A stretch of 64,000 nt of DNA from positions 188,843 through 252,842 of the forward strand of contig NZ_BMTO01000012.1 in NCBI RefSeq assembly GCF_014649715.1. Direction: 5' to 3'. This stretch comes from Streptomyces lateritius. GTDB taxonomy: Bacteria > Actinomycetota > Actinomycetes > Streptomycetales > Streptomycetaceae. The notes beneath the pieces were generated by a model. It was not told the DNA's origin. It searched no databases and saw only the letters and a list, made by a program, of their open reading frames with translations. Both the position numbers and the translations under genes were made by a program. Shown here piece by piece: positions 7,249 through 16,134 of this stretch (positions are counted from its first letter, which is position 1; every line of letters begins with the position of its first letter).

Positions 7249-8418
7249 TTGTCTTCCTCTTCTTCTCCGCAGGCTTCTTCTCCGCAGGCTTCTTCTCCGC
7301 AGGCTTCTTCTCGTCAAGTTTCTTCTCCTCAGGCTTCGGCTTCGCATGCTCTCGCCCCGTACGGCTGGGACGAGAACTGGGCGACCGCGTTCGCCCCGTA
7401 CGCCCGGCAGGGACTTCTGCCGGGGCGGGTCCTGCGTGTCGACCGGGGGCAGTGCGACCTGGTCACGCCTCTGGGCACCGTCCGGGCCGACACCGAGTTC
7501 GTCGTGCCCCGTGATCCGATGAAGGTCGTCTGCACGGGCGACTGGGTCGCCGTCGACCCGGACGGCGACCCGCGGTACGTACGGACGCTGCTGCCGCGGC
7601 GGACGGCGTTCACGCGCTCCACCTCGTCCAAGCGGTCCGAGGGCCAGATCCTCGCCGCCAACGTCGACCACGCGATCATCACCGTTTCGCTCGCCCTCGA
7701 GGTCGACCTCGGCCGCGTCGAGCGCTTCCTCGCCCTGGCCTGGGAGTCGGGCGCCCAGCCGCTCGTCGTACTCAGCAAGGCCGACCTGGTCCCGGACCCG
7801 CTCGGGCTCTCCTACCTCGTCGAGGACGTGGAGAGCGTGGCCCCCGGCGCTCAGGTGCTGCCCGTCAGTGCCGCGACGGGGGAGGGCGTCGAGGTGCTCG
7901 CCGCGATCGTGGGGGGCGGGACGAGCGTGCTGCTCGGGGCCTCCGGCGCCGGCAAGTCGACGCTCGCCAACACCCTCCTCGGCGAGGACGTCATGACCGT
8001 CCAGGCCGCGCGGGACGTGGACGGCAAGGGCCGCCACACCACGACCACGCGCAACCTGCTCGTCCTGCCCGGGGGCGGCGTCCTCATCGACACCCCGGGG
8101 CTGCGCGGGGTCGGGCTCTGGGACGCCGAGACCGGCGTCGGACAGGTCTTCGCGGAGATCCAGGAGCTGGCGGCGGACTGCCGCTTCCACGACTGCGCCC
8201 ACGAGGCGGAGCCGGGCTGCGCGGTGCGGGCGGCGACGGAGGACGGCTCCCTGTCGGTACGCCGGCTGGAGAGCTACCACAAGCTGCTCCGCGAGAACCA
8301 ACGCATCGTCGCCAAGACGGACGCCCGCGTCCGCGCCGAAATCCTCAAGGACTGGAAGCGCAAGAGCGCGGCGGGCCGCGCGGCCCTGGAGGCGAAGCGG
8401 GGCGGCAGGGGGAGGTAG
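7234..8418 (+). CDS. rsgA: Ribosome small-subunit-dependent GTPase A
   Basis: RsgA (YjeQ/EngC) is a circularly permuted GTPase that helps late 30S maturation. Seen in order: an OB-fold region (GRVLRVDRGQCDLVTPLG), the G4-like SKADL, G1 GASGAGKST, switch region GRHTTTTRNL, G3 DTPGLRGVG, and the C-terminal zinc knuckle CRFHDCAHEAEPGC. The length of 394 residues is normal apart from the first 35, a serine-rich tail built from SSPQA repeats that orthologues lack. The start is uncertain: GTG 7234 lies in a hairpin loop, while TTG 7249 has GAAGGG 7 nt upstream. The repeat tail uses the codon TCT, rare at this GC content. Confidence 0.92.
   Translation: MKGHPLSSSSSPQASSPQASSPQASSRQVSSPQASASHALAPYGWDENWATAFAPYARQGLLPGRVLRVDRGQCDLVTPLGTVRADTEFVVPRDPMKVVCTGDWVAVDPDGDPRYVRTLLPRRTAFTRSTSSKRSEGQILAANVDHAIITVSLALEVDLGRVERFLALAWESGAQPLVVLSKADLVPDPLGLSYLVEDVESVAPGAQVLPVSAATGEGVEVLAAIVGGGTSVLLGASGAGKSTLANTLLGEDVMTVQAARDVDGKGRHTTTTRNLLVLPGGGVLIDTPGLRGVGLWDAETGVGQVFAEIQELAADCRFHDCAHEAEPGCAVRAATEDGSLSVRRLESYHKLLRENQRIVAKTDARVRAEILKDWKRKSAAGRAALEAKRGGRGR
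7261..7335 (+). repeat. 15-bp tandem repeat inside the rsgA 5' end (five units)
   Basis: Five in-frame units of TCTTCTCCGCAGGCT: three identical (7261-7305), one diverged (7306-7320) and one with a single change (7321-7335). They encode SSPQA, SSPQA, SSPQA, SSRQV, SSPQA. Identity at the DNA level and the rare TCT codons point to recent slippage expansion. Unit number could vary between strains without breaking the frame. Confidence 0.9.
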
Positions 8419-8428
8419 GCGGCCGACG

Positions 8429-8460
8429 CGGTCACGGCGGGTGACGACCCGCCGTGACCG
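8429..8460 (+). terminator. rsgA terminator
   Basis: A perfect 14-bp stem (8429-8442 with 8447-8460) and a GACG loop begin 11 bp after the rsgA stop codon. There is no T-run, as is usual in Streptomyces. Confidence 0.8.
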
Positions 8461-8520
8461 GCGACAGGCGGCCGGTGGGCGGTGCGCGGTGGCAAGGGAG
8501 CTCGGGCGCCGTGGCCGGTG

Positions 8521-8594
8521 TGCTGGGACGGGGCGTGGGCCTCAGCGGGGGCCGGCGTGCTCGGACGGGGCGCGGGCCGCAGCGGCGGCCCGCG
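8521..8594. repeat. Two 37-bp imperfect direct repeats in the rsgA-alkA gap
   Basis: Copies at 8521-8557 and 8558-8594 differ at 5 of 37 positions. They lie in the 284-bp GC-rich stretch after the rsgA terminator, which otherwise holds no gene I can support; the promoter of the next gene should lie at about 8680-8740. Confidence 0.7.
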
Positions 8595-8744
8595 CCCGAC
8601 GCGGCGACGAGCCGTGACCTGGGACCGCCAGGCCGGGGGCGGCGATCCCGGGCCCTGGCGAGGCGCCCGGCTCCTCCCGGGGGCAAGGTGGTGTCCGAAA
8701 ACCGCCAGCCCAGCCCCCCGTGCTCCCGCACACTGGAGCTCGTG

Positions 8745-10133
8745 ATGGACGAGGAGACCAGGTACGAGGCGGTCAGCAGTCGGGACGCGCGGTTCGACGG
8801 GGAGTTCTTCTTCGGGGTGCGGACGACCGGGATCTACTGTCGGCCCAGCTGTCCCGCCGTCACCCCCCGGCGCAAGAACGTCACGTTCTTCCCGACCGCC
8901 GCCGCCGCGCAGGGGCACGGCTTCCGGGCCTGCCGGCGGTGCCGGCCGGACGCCGTGCCCGGGTCCGCCGCCTGGGACCTCCGTGCCGACGTCGTCGGAC
9001 GCGCCATGCGGATGATCGGCGACGGCGTCGTCGACCGTGAGGGCGTGCCCGGACTCGCCGGACGGCTCGGCTACAGCGCCCGGCAGGTCCAGCGGCAGCT
9101 CACCGCCGAGCTCGGCGCCGGCCCGATCGCCCTCGCCCGAGCCCAGCGGGCGCACACCGCCCGGCTGCTCCTGCAGACCACCGGGCTCCCGATCACCGAG
9201 ATCGCCTTCGCGTCGGGCTTCGCCAGCGTGCGCCAGTTCAACGACACGATCCGCCGCATCTACGCCCGTACTCCCTCCGAACTCCGCACCGAGTCCGGCA
9301 CCGGCGCCGGCCCTCGCACCGGGCCCAGCACCGGCGCCCGGACAGCGCTCGCCGCCGGAGTGCCGCTGCGGCTCGCCCACCGGGGGCCCTACGCCGCCCG
9401 CGAGGTCTTCGATCTGCTCGCCGCCGAGGTCCTGCCGCACGTCGAAGAGGTCCTCGGCACCCCCGGCGCCCGCACCTACCGCCGTACGCTCCGCCTCCCG
9501 TACGGCACCGGCGTCGCCTCCGTCGACGAGACCGCCGCCGGACCCTGGCTGGAGGCGCGGATCCACCTCACCGACCTACGCGACCTGACGACCGCCGTCC
9601 AGCGGCTGCGCCGCCTGTTCGACCTGGACGCCGACCCCTACGCGGTCGCCGAGCGTCTCGGCGCCGGCCCCGCTCTCGCCGACCGGGTCGCCGCCCGCCC
9701 CGGCGTACGGTCGCCCGGCGCGGCGGACCCCGAGGAGTTCGCGCTGCGGACCCTCCTCGGCCCGGAGGAGGCCGCGCGGCTCGTCCTGACGCACGGCACC
9801 GCCCTGGACACCGCCTGCGGCTCCCTCACCCACCTCTTCCCCGAGCCCGCCGCCCTCACCGGCCACCCCTTCGCCGGCCCGCTCGCGACCGCGCTCACCA
9901 CCGGCGCCCTGCGCCTCGACGCGGGCGCCGACCGCGACGAGGCCGAACAGGCCCTGCGCGCCGTCCCCGGCATGACCGCCGCCCGTGCCGCGCTCGTCCG
10001 CATGCGCGCCCTCGGCGACCCCGACGCGGCTCCGGCCGGCAGCCCGGTGGACGGCCCCGGCGCCGAGGCCTGGCGACCTTGGCGGTCCTACGCCCTCCGC
10101 TACCTGGAGGCGGTCCCGGCGTCCTCGGCCTGA
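8745..10133 (+). CDS. Ada/AlkA-type DNA repair protein with a degenerate glycosylase domain
   Basis: A 462-residue protein. The N-terminus is an Ada metal-binding domain with the methyl-acceptor Cys32 and Cys36 (YCRPSCPA), Cys63 and Cys66. Next comes an AraC HTH (residues about 90-180, ending IRRIYARTPSEL), then the AlkA N-terminal domain and an HhH-GPD region. In active relatives the end reads PGIGPWTA...DPDAFPATDLG, with the catalytic Asp in that last motif. Here it reads PGMTAARAALVRMRALGDPD, then APAGSPVDG, and jumps to AEAWRPWRSYA. The hairpin and catalytic Asp are lost by an in-frame deletion of roughly 25-30 residues. The DNA-methyl sensor looks intact but base excision is doubtful. 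ATG 8745 has GGAG 6 nt upstream. Confidence 0.85.
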   Translation: MDEETRYEAVSSRDARFDGEFFFGVRTTGIYCRPSCPAVTPRRKNVTFFPTAAAAQGHGFRACRRCRPDAVPGSAAWDLRADVVGRAMRMIGDGVVDREGVPGLAGRLGYSARQVQRQLTAELGAGPIALARAQRAHTARLLLQTTGLPITEIAFASGFASVRQFNDTIRRIYARTPSELRTESGTGAGPRTGPSTGARTALAAGVPLRLAHRGPYAAREVFDLLAAEVLPHVEEVLGTPGARTYRRTLRLPYGTGVASVDETAAGPWLEARIHLTDLRDLTTAVQRLRRLFDLDADPYAVAERLGAGPALADRVAARPGVRSPGAADPEEFALRTLLGPEEAARLVLTHGTALDTACGSLTHLFPEPAALTGHPFAGPLATALTTGALRLDAGADRDEAEQALRAVPGMTAARAALVRMRALGDPDAAPAGSPVDGPGAEAWRPWRSYALRYLEAVPASSA

Positions 10134-10150
10134 CCAGGCACAATTCCCCC

Positions 10151-10615
10151 ATGAATGCCACGGACGCGACGGACGCCATGATCACCATCGACCGGCTCGG
10201 CCCGGATGACCGTGAGGTCTGGGAGCGGCACTTCCGCGACTACATCGACTTCTACGGCCGTACCGAAGGCCCCGAGATGTACGACCGCGCCTGGAAGGAG
10301 TTCCAGGACGACACCCGGCTCCACGCACGGGCCGCCCGGCTCGACGGACGGCTCGTCGGCTTCACCCACTTCCTCGTCCACCCCAGCACCTCCGGGCCGG
10401 ACGTCTGCTACCTCCAGGACCTCTTCACCGAGCCCGAGGCGCGCGGCAAGGGCGTGGCGCGCGCCCTCATCGCGGCTGTCGCCGAGTGGGCACGGAGCGA
10501 AGGCTGCGACCGGGTCTACTGGAACACGCAGGAGTCCAACTCCACGGCCCGGCACCTCTACGACAAGGTCGCCAGGAACACGGGGTTCATCAGGTACCAG
10601 ATTGATCTTCCTTAG
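10151..10615 (+). CDS. GNAT family N-acetyltransferase
   Basis: A 154-residue single-domain GNAT protein. The acetyl-CoA site is seen at LQDLFTEPEARGKGVARALI (motif A, R/Q-x-x-G-x-G/A variant RGKGVA), and the C-terminus has ARHLYDKVARNTGFIRYQ, a typical motif B. The substrate is unknown. ATG 10151 lies 6 nt after CACAAT, suggesting a leaderless transcript starting 17 bp after the stop of the Ada/AlkA-like gene. It ends in a 26-bp convergent overlap with the oxidoreductase gene. Confidence 0.88.
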   Translation: MNATDATDAMITIDRLGPDDREVWERHFRDYIDFYGRTEGPEMYDRAWKEFQDDTRLHARAARLDGRLVGFTHFLVHPSTSGPDVCYLQDLFTEPEARGKGVARALIAAVAEWARSEGCDRVYWNTQESNSTARHLYDKVARNTGFIRYQIDLP

Positions 10616-11000
10616 CCCCCTCCGGCCCGGGAAGGCCCCAGCTGTGGATCCGGCGCGGGTGGATCCGGATGACCTCCTCGCTGAAGTGCGGGCCGAGCTC
10701 GTGCGGCCCCACGAGGAGCTCGGCCTCGCCCCGGATCTCGACCCCCCGCACCCGCCAGGGCCGTACGCTCGCCAGGTCGTCGACGACCAGCGCCACGTGG
10801 GGGTTGGTCATCAGATTGCGCCACTTCTTCGTGCGGCCCATGGCCATGCCGCCCACCAGGACGGTGCCGTCCTCCTGCGGGAAGAAGCCGACCGGGTTGG
10901 CCTGCGGCCGGCCCTGCGGGTCGACCGTGGCCATCCGGCCCAGGCGCTGGGTCCTGAGGTAGGCGCGTTCCTCGTCGCTGAAGCCCTCGAAATCCCTCAT
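10590..11000 (-). CDS. PPOX-class F420-dependent oxidoreductase
   Basis: A 136-residue split-barrel flavin/deazaflavin-binding protein. It has the family pattern: RTQRLGRMATVDPQGRPQAN in the first strand pair, VGGMAMGRTKKWRNLMTNP and VALVVDDLASVRPWRVRGVE in the middle, and a C-terminal region ending HPRRIHSWGL. Family members use F420 or FMN to reduce small molecules; no substrate can be named. The ATG at 11000 starts the conserved helix (MRDFEGFSDEER); upstream in-frame codons are unconserved. Confidence 0.85.
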   Translation of the reverse strand: MRDFEGFSDEERAYLRTQRLGRMATVDPQGRPQANPVGFFPQEDGTVLVGGMAMGRTKKWRNLMTNPHVALVVDDLASVRPWRVRGVEIRGEAELLVGPHELGPHFSEEVIRIHPRRIHSWGLPGPEGAKEDQSGT

Positions 11001-11099
11001 GCGGCCAGCATCACGCGCCGGCCGTCTCCCGGGCATCGGCGGCAGGACGGATCCTCGCGGAGCCGAGTCGTAGCCGGGTCCCGGCCGAGTCCTAGGACC

Positions 11100-11582
11100 T
11101 CAGCCCCAGACGACCGCCCCCGCCCACGCGCCGACGATCAGCAGACACGCGAACAGTTCCACGAGGATGCTCGTGCCGGCCGCCCGCATCACGGTCCTGG
11201 TGGAGGCCCGGGCCTGGCCGTGGCCGCCGAGGCGGAGACGCTCGGAGAGGTAGATCCCGCCGACGAAACCGGGGATCGCGCCGAGCACGGGGACCAGCAG
11301 GAAGCCGAGGAACGCGCCGACCCCGGCGTACGTCACCATCCGCCGGGTGATGCCGACCCCGCGGATCCGCCGCTGCGGCAGCTGCCAGACGACCACCTGG
11401 GTGAGCAGGAGCAGCGCGGTCGAGGAGACGAGCAGGATCCAGGCGAGACCGGACTGCTCGTGGAGGGACCACCAGAGCATGGCCGCCCACACCAGCCACG
11501 GCCCGGGCACGCCGGGAGCCAGCACCCCGAACAGGCCGAGCAGCATGACCATCGCGACGAGCAACAGCTGCCACACACCCAT
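11100..11582 (-). CDS. DUF456 domain membrane protein
   Basis: A 160-residue protein with four hydrophobic segments (LLLVAMVMLLGLFGVLAPG, AWILLVSSTALLLLTQVVVW, VGAFLGFLLVPVLGAIPGF and ILVELFACLLIVGAWAGAVV). The glycine-rich GAIPGFVGGIYLSERLR motif is typical of DUF456, whose function is unknown. Residues 60-85 are a basic cytoplasmic loop. It may share a direction-matched unit with the oxidoreductase gene 99 bp downstream, but the gap leaves room for a separate promoter. Confidence 0.85.
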   Translation of the reverse strand: MGVWQLLLVAMVMLLGLFGVLAPGVPGPWLVWAAMLWWSLHEQSGLAWILLVSSTALLLLTQVVVWQLPQRRIRGVGITRRMVTYAGVGAFLGFLLVPVLGAIPGFVGGIYLSERLRLGGHGQARASTRTVMRAAGTSILVELFACLLIVGAWAGAVVWG

Positions 11583-11700
11583 CTGTCAAGGGTGCAGGAC
11601 CGACCGCGTTCTCGCAGGTCGCGCCATACGCCAAAACCACGGACGGCCGTACGCGAAAGGCCTGGGCGCCGCGTTCGAAGCCACCTCGGAGCCCCACCCC

Positions 11701-12684
11701 CTACCCCCGGGCCACCCACCCCCTCTCGTAGGCGTGCCAGCCCAGCTGGAGGCGGGTCGTCACCCCGGTCAGTTCCATCAGGCCCTTCACGCGGCGCTGG
11801 ACCGTGCGCAGGCCCAGGTCCAGCTGCTTCGCCACGCTCGCGTCCGTCATGCCCGCCAGCAGCAGTGACAGGATCTCCAGGTCCGTCGCGTCGGGACCCG
11901 GCGTCTCCGACTCCGTGACCTGTGCGCCCGCGCCGAGGCGCAGCGGCAGCGCATCGCGCCATACCGCCTCGAAGAGGCCCATCAGGGACTCGAGGAGCCC
12001 GCTCGCGTGCACCACCAGAGCCGCCGGTTCCGCGCCCCGGCCCGTCAGCGGGACCATCGCCAGACTCCGGTCGGCCACCACCAGCTTGGTGGGGACCCGG
12101 TCCACCACCCGGATCCGCTCATCGCGTCCGAGCGCCGCCGACAGCTCGACGATTCCCGACGGCAGCGTCAGCACCTCGCGCTCGACGACCACCCGGTAGG
12201 CCACGCCCCGGCCTGCCGCCAGCTCCTCCGCGTCGTTCTCCATGCCGGTCACCGCGACCGGCTTGCCCGTCACGAGCGCACAGACCTCCTCCGTCGCGCC
12301 CAGCTGCAGCTGGAGGAAGCGGTGGGTGACGGCGCTCGCGCCGGTCACGACCTCCACGAGGTCGTGGACGGCCGGCTCCGCCGCCTCCGCCCGGTACTCC
12401 TCCGCGAGCAGCGCCGCGGCCAGTTCCGCCTGCTCCAGTTCGTGCCGCTGCTGGGTGAGGAGCGCGCCGAGCGCGACCCCCGGCGGGGCCGCCACCCACC
12501 GCCCGGTCCCGGCCGAGGACTGCGCGGCCAGGCCCCGCGACTCGAGGCGCCGCAGCGCCCGCTCGGTGTCCGTCTCCGGAAGGGCGAGCCGGTGGGCCAG
12601 GTCCGTCACCTCGGCCGCGCCCAGCGCGACGAGCGCGCGGTACGCGGACTCCTGCCGTTCGTCGAGACCTATCGCTCCCAGCAT
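11701..12684 (-). CDS. TrmB-like/LuxR-type helix-turn-helix regulator
   Basis: A 327-residue regulator with two DNA-binding elements. The N-terminal 75 residues are a TrmB-like winged helix (ESAYRALVALGAAEVTDLAH, then ERALRRLESRGLAAQ); the C-terminal 65 residues are a LuxR-type HTH (TDLEILSLLLAGMTDASVAK, then QLDLGLRTVQRRVKGLMELT). Between them is an alpha/beta region like the phospholipase D-like sensor of TrmB proteins. In Streptomyces this architecture commonly sits divergently beside secreted subtilase genes, as here. That makes control of the neighbouring protease gene plausible, though not proven. ATG 12684 is chosen at the beginning of the conserved MLGAIGLDERQES. Confidence 0.82.
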   Translation of the reverse strand: MLGAIGLDERQESAYRALVALGAAEVTDLAHRLALPETDTERALRRLESRGLAAQSSAGTGRWVAAPPGVALGALLTQQRHELEQAELAAALLAEEYRAEAAEPAVHDLVEVVTGASAVTHRFLQLQLGATEEVCALVTGKPVAVTGMENDAEELAAGRGVAYRVVVEREVLTLPSGIVELSAALGRDERIRVVDRVPTKLVVADRSLAMVPLTGRGAEPAALVVHASGLLESLMGLFEAVWRDALPLRLGAGAQVTESETPGPDATDLEILSLLLAGMTDASVAKQLDLGLRTVQRRVKGLMELTGVTTRLQLGWHAYERGWVARG

Positions 12685-12935
12685 CGCCGCCCCGCCCCTC
12701 GCCGGATGTCCCCGGACGTGCCCCACGCCCCCGGACGTCCCGGACCTTCCCCGGACGTTCGGCGGACGCTTTCGTTCCGTTGGTGCCATGGCGGGAATCG
12801 GCCACGACGCATTCCCGCCGCGCCCATCATCCCTGTACCACCCTCACCTCTGCCAATGTGGCGGCACCGCAGCACCAACAGCCTCCAGGGTCCAGGTATT
12901 TGCCTACCTATGCCCGGAATCATATGGGGAGAGCG

Positions 12936-15900
12936 ATGCGCCCGATTTCGCGTACGGTCCTGGGGGTGGCGACCGCCGCCGTCCTGGCCGTCACCGCGGT
13001 CGCGCCGTCCACGGCCGCCGCGCCGGGGGACGACTCGACCGGCAATCGACCGCTGGTCGGCAGCGAGGCCTCCGCCCGTGCCGGGGAACGGGCCGCCACC
13101 GTCACCCTGGTCACGGGCGACCGCATCCTGGTCAGCCGGGACGCGGCCGGCAACGCGGCGGCGTCCGCACTGCCCCGGGAGGACGGCACCGTGCCGCTCG
13201 TCCAGACCCGCCGCTCCGGCGAGGACCTGTACGTCTACCCGGAGCGCGCCACCGCCGCACTCGCCGCGGGCCGCGTCGACGAGGAGCTCTTCAACGTCAC
13301 CGGCCTCGTCCGCCAGGGCTACGACGCCGCCGCCACCGGCACGCTCCCGCTCATCGCCGTCTACGGCACCGACCTCGCCCGCTCCGCACCGCCCGCCGCC
13401 CCGCGCGGAGCCCGCCGCGGCCAGGTGCTGAAGGCCGTCGACGGCGTCGCCCTCCAGGCCGACAAGAAGCGGGCCGCCACCTTCTGGGCCGAGGTGGAAG
13501 CCCCCGCCGCACGCACCGCGGGCGGCCTGAGGAAGCTCTGGCTGGACCGCAAGGCCGAGGCCACCCTGGAGCACTCCACCCGCCAGGTCCACGCCCCCGA
13601 GGCGTGGGCCGCGGGCTTCGACGGCACGGGCACCAAGGTCGCCGTCCTCGACACCGGCGCCGACGTCGGCCACCCCGACCTCAAGGGCCGCGTCGTCGCC
13701 TCGCGCGACTTCACCGACTCCGACGGCGCCGACGACCGCCAGGGCCACGGCACCCACACGATCTCCACCGTCGGCGGCTCCGGAGCCGCGAGCGGCGGAA
13801 AGAAGAAGGGCGTGGCGCCCGGCACGGACCTCCTCAGCGGCAAGGTCCTGGACGACTCCGGCTCCGGCGCCGCCTCCTGGATCATCGTCGGCATGGAGTG
13901 GGCCGTCGCCCAGGGCGCCGACGTGGTCTCCATGAGCCTCGGCAGCCCCGTACCGACCGACTGCACCGACCCGATGAGCACCGCCGCCCAGCGACTCGCC
14001 CAGAACCAGGGCACGTTGTTCGTCATAGCCGCCGGCAACACCGGCCCGAAGCTCAACACCGTCTCCTCGCCCGGCCCCCCGACGTGCTGACCGTCGGCGC
14101 CACCGACCGCGACGACTCCACCGCGTACTTCTCCAGCCGCGGCCCGACGATCGTGAGCCACACCCTCAAGCCGGAGATCGCCGCCCCCGGCGTCGCCATC
14201 TCCACCGCCGCGGCGGGCGGCCGCGGAGTGTACGCCTACCAGTCCATGTCCGGCACGTCGATGGCCGCCCCGCACGTCGCGGGCGCCGCCGCCGTCCTCA
14301 AGCAGCGCCACCCGGAGTGGACCGCCCGCCAGATCAAGGCCGCGCTCGTCTCCTCCGCCGAGAGCTCCGTCCCGGGCGACGTCCGCGAGGTCGGCGGCGG
14401 CCGCCTCGACGTCAGGGCCGCCGTCGACCAGACGGTCCTCGGGCAGGCCGCCGTGCAGGGCGGCACCTTCCACTGGCCCCAGGACACCAGCGACCGGACC
14501 ACCGTCCCCGTCCCGTACACCAACACCTCCGGCCGGTCCGTCACCCTGACCCTGGCTGTCGAGAAGGTCACCGGCAACGACGGCACACCCGTCCGGTCCT
14601 CTCTCGCCCGGCTCGGCAAGCGCACCGTGACCGTCCCGGCGGGCGCCACCGTCGAGGTCCCGCTGCACCTCGACCCGGCCGCCCACCTGGAGCGCGCCCG
14701 GCTCGTCGACGCGGGCACCGGCACCCCGGACGAACTGAAGGCCGCCGGAGTCCAGGGCCGTATCGCCCTGGTGCGCTTCCCCGACACCTCCACCAGCGCG
14801 AGCACCGTCGCCCGGAACGCGAAGGCGGCCGGAGCCGTCGCCGTCCTCGCCTACCGCACCTCGCCGGCCCGCTGGTACCCGACCGGGGGCTTCACCGGAG
14901 CCGGGTTCCCGGTCCTCGCCGTCGACTCGGCCGAAGGCGCGGCGCTGCTCGCCGAACTCGCCGCCGACGAGGTCACCCTGAGCTGGAAGGCCACCGCGAA
15001 GAGCCCGTACCTCTACAGCCTGGTCTTCCCCGAGACCGGTGCGATCCGCGACGACAAGGTCTACCGGGTCCGCGACGGACAGCTGGGCCGCACCGAGTCG
15101 ACGTACGGCTCCATGGGCGTCGCCACCGACTTCATCGACAACCCGGCGGCCTACCGCCCGAACGGCTCCGGCGTGTTCTTCGGCGCGGTCGAGCCGGTCG
15201 CGGCGCCCGGCACCCGGACCGAGTACTACACGCCCGGCGACACCCGGTGGGAGCAGGTCCTCTCCTCCGGCTTCCCGTTCGGCGAGTTCATGCGGGGCAC
15301 CGCGCACGCGTACACGGCGGGGGAGAAGCGCACCGAGCGCTGGTACGACGGCGTCGTCGCCCCGACCGCCCCGCGCGACGCGGCCGGAATGCCGGTCCTC
15401 GTCGCCGAACGCCAGGGCAACCTGATCGGCTTCGCCGACGCCCTGTGGGGCGACAGCACCCACGACGCCCAGGCCGGTTCCTTCGGCGACATCGGCAACG
15501 TCCGGCTGAGCAGGGACGGCGAGCTGCTCGGGGAGAGCGCATGGCCGTTCGGAGTCTTCGAAGTCCCCTCCGCGAACGGCGCGTACACGCTCGAACAGAA
15601 CGTCATGAAGATCGGCAGCGAGGTGTGGGCGCGCTCCACATCCGTCAACTCCGTGTGGAAATTCACCTCGAAGCTTGACGAGAGCGTCTACTCTCAAGGC
15701 ATCCCGATTCTCTTCCCCCGGTACACCCTGCCGGAGGACGGCCTCAAGACCCTCGCCGCGACCGACGACCAGAAGATCGGCCTCACCGCGACGGGTCACG
15801 CGGGCTACACGCCCGCCGCGCTCACCTCGGCCAGGCTCTCGTACTCCTACGACGGAGGCACGACCTGGACGGAGGCGCAGGTCTCGCAGCAGGACGGTGC

Positions 15901-16024
15901 GTGGACCGCGACCGTGAACCACGCGGGCGCGGCCGGCCGGCCGGTCACCCTGAAGACCGAACTGACGGACAGTCACGGCAACTCCGTCACCCAGACCGTG
16001 GTCCGCGCTTACGACGTGCGCTGA
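12936..16024 (+). pseudogene. Secreted S8 (subtilisin-like) serine protease, interrupted by a -1 frameshift
   Basis: Two frames together encode a roughly 1,030-residue subtilase. The first frame (12936-14090) carries a signal peptide (TVLGVATAAVLAVTAVAPST), a pro-region, the Asp motif VAVLDTGADVGHPDL, the His motif GHGTHTISTVGG and the oxyanion region ending AAGNTGPKLNTVSSPG. It then runs into C6 at 14075-14080 and stops at 14088. The second frame resumes with PDVLTVGATDRDDS, contains the Ser motif GTSMAAPHVAGAAAV, a PA domain (VQGRIALVRFPDT to FPVLAVDSAEG) and a long beta-rich C-terminus. Relatives read SPGAPDVLTVGA here, so one base is missing. This could be true inactivation, a sequencing error in a C-run, or slippage on C CCC CCG. 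The ATG at 12936 has GGGGAG upstream. Confidence 0.85.
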
Positions 16025-16031
16025 TCACGCC

Positions 16032-16079
16032 GGTCCGCCGGGCGTCCTTCCCGTGGGGGGTGGGGTCGCCCGGCGGACC
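16032..16079 (+). terminator. Terminator after the subtilase gene
   Basis: A perfect 13-bp stem (16032-16044 with 16067-16079) and a 22-nt loop begin 8 bp past the protease stop codon. Confidence 0.65.
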
Positions 16080-16134
16080 CACCTTTTTCCGGATGTCCCG
16101 TTTTCATGCGGCCTGCGCGGTGGACAATAAGGGC

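Noticed and set aside
14075..14081. Programmed -1 frameshifting as the firm explanation for the split subtilase
   Set aside because: The heptamer fits on paper, but no downstream stimulatory structure was identified and a missing base in a C-run is the simpler explanation.
13361..15976. 871-codon open frame antisense to the subtilase
   Set aside because: It lacks any domain, runs opposite a gene with clear protease motifs, and is the expected by-product of GC-rich third positions.
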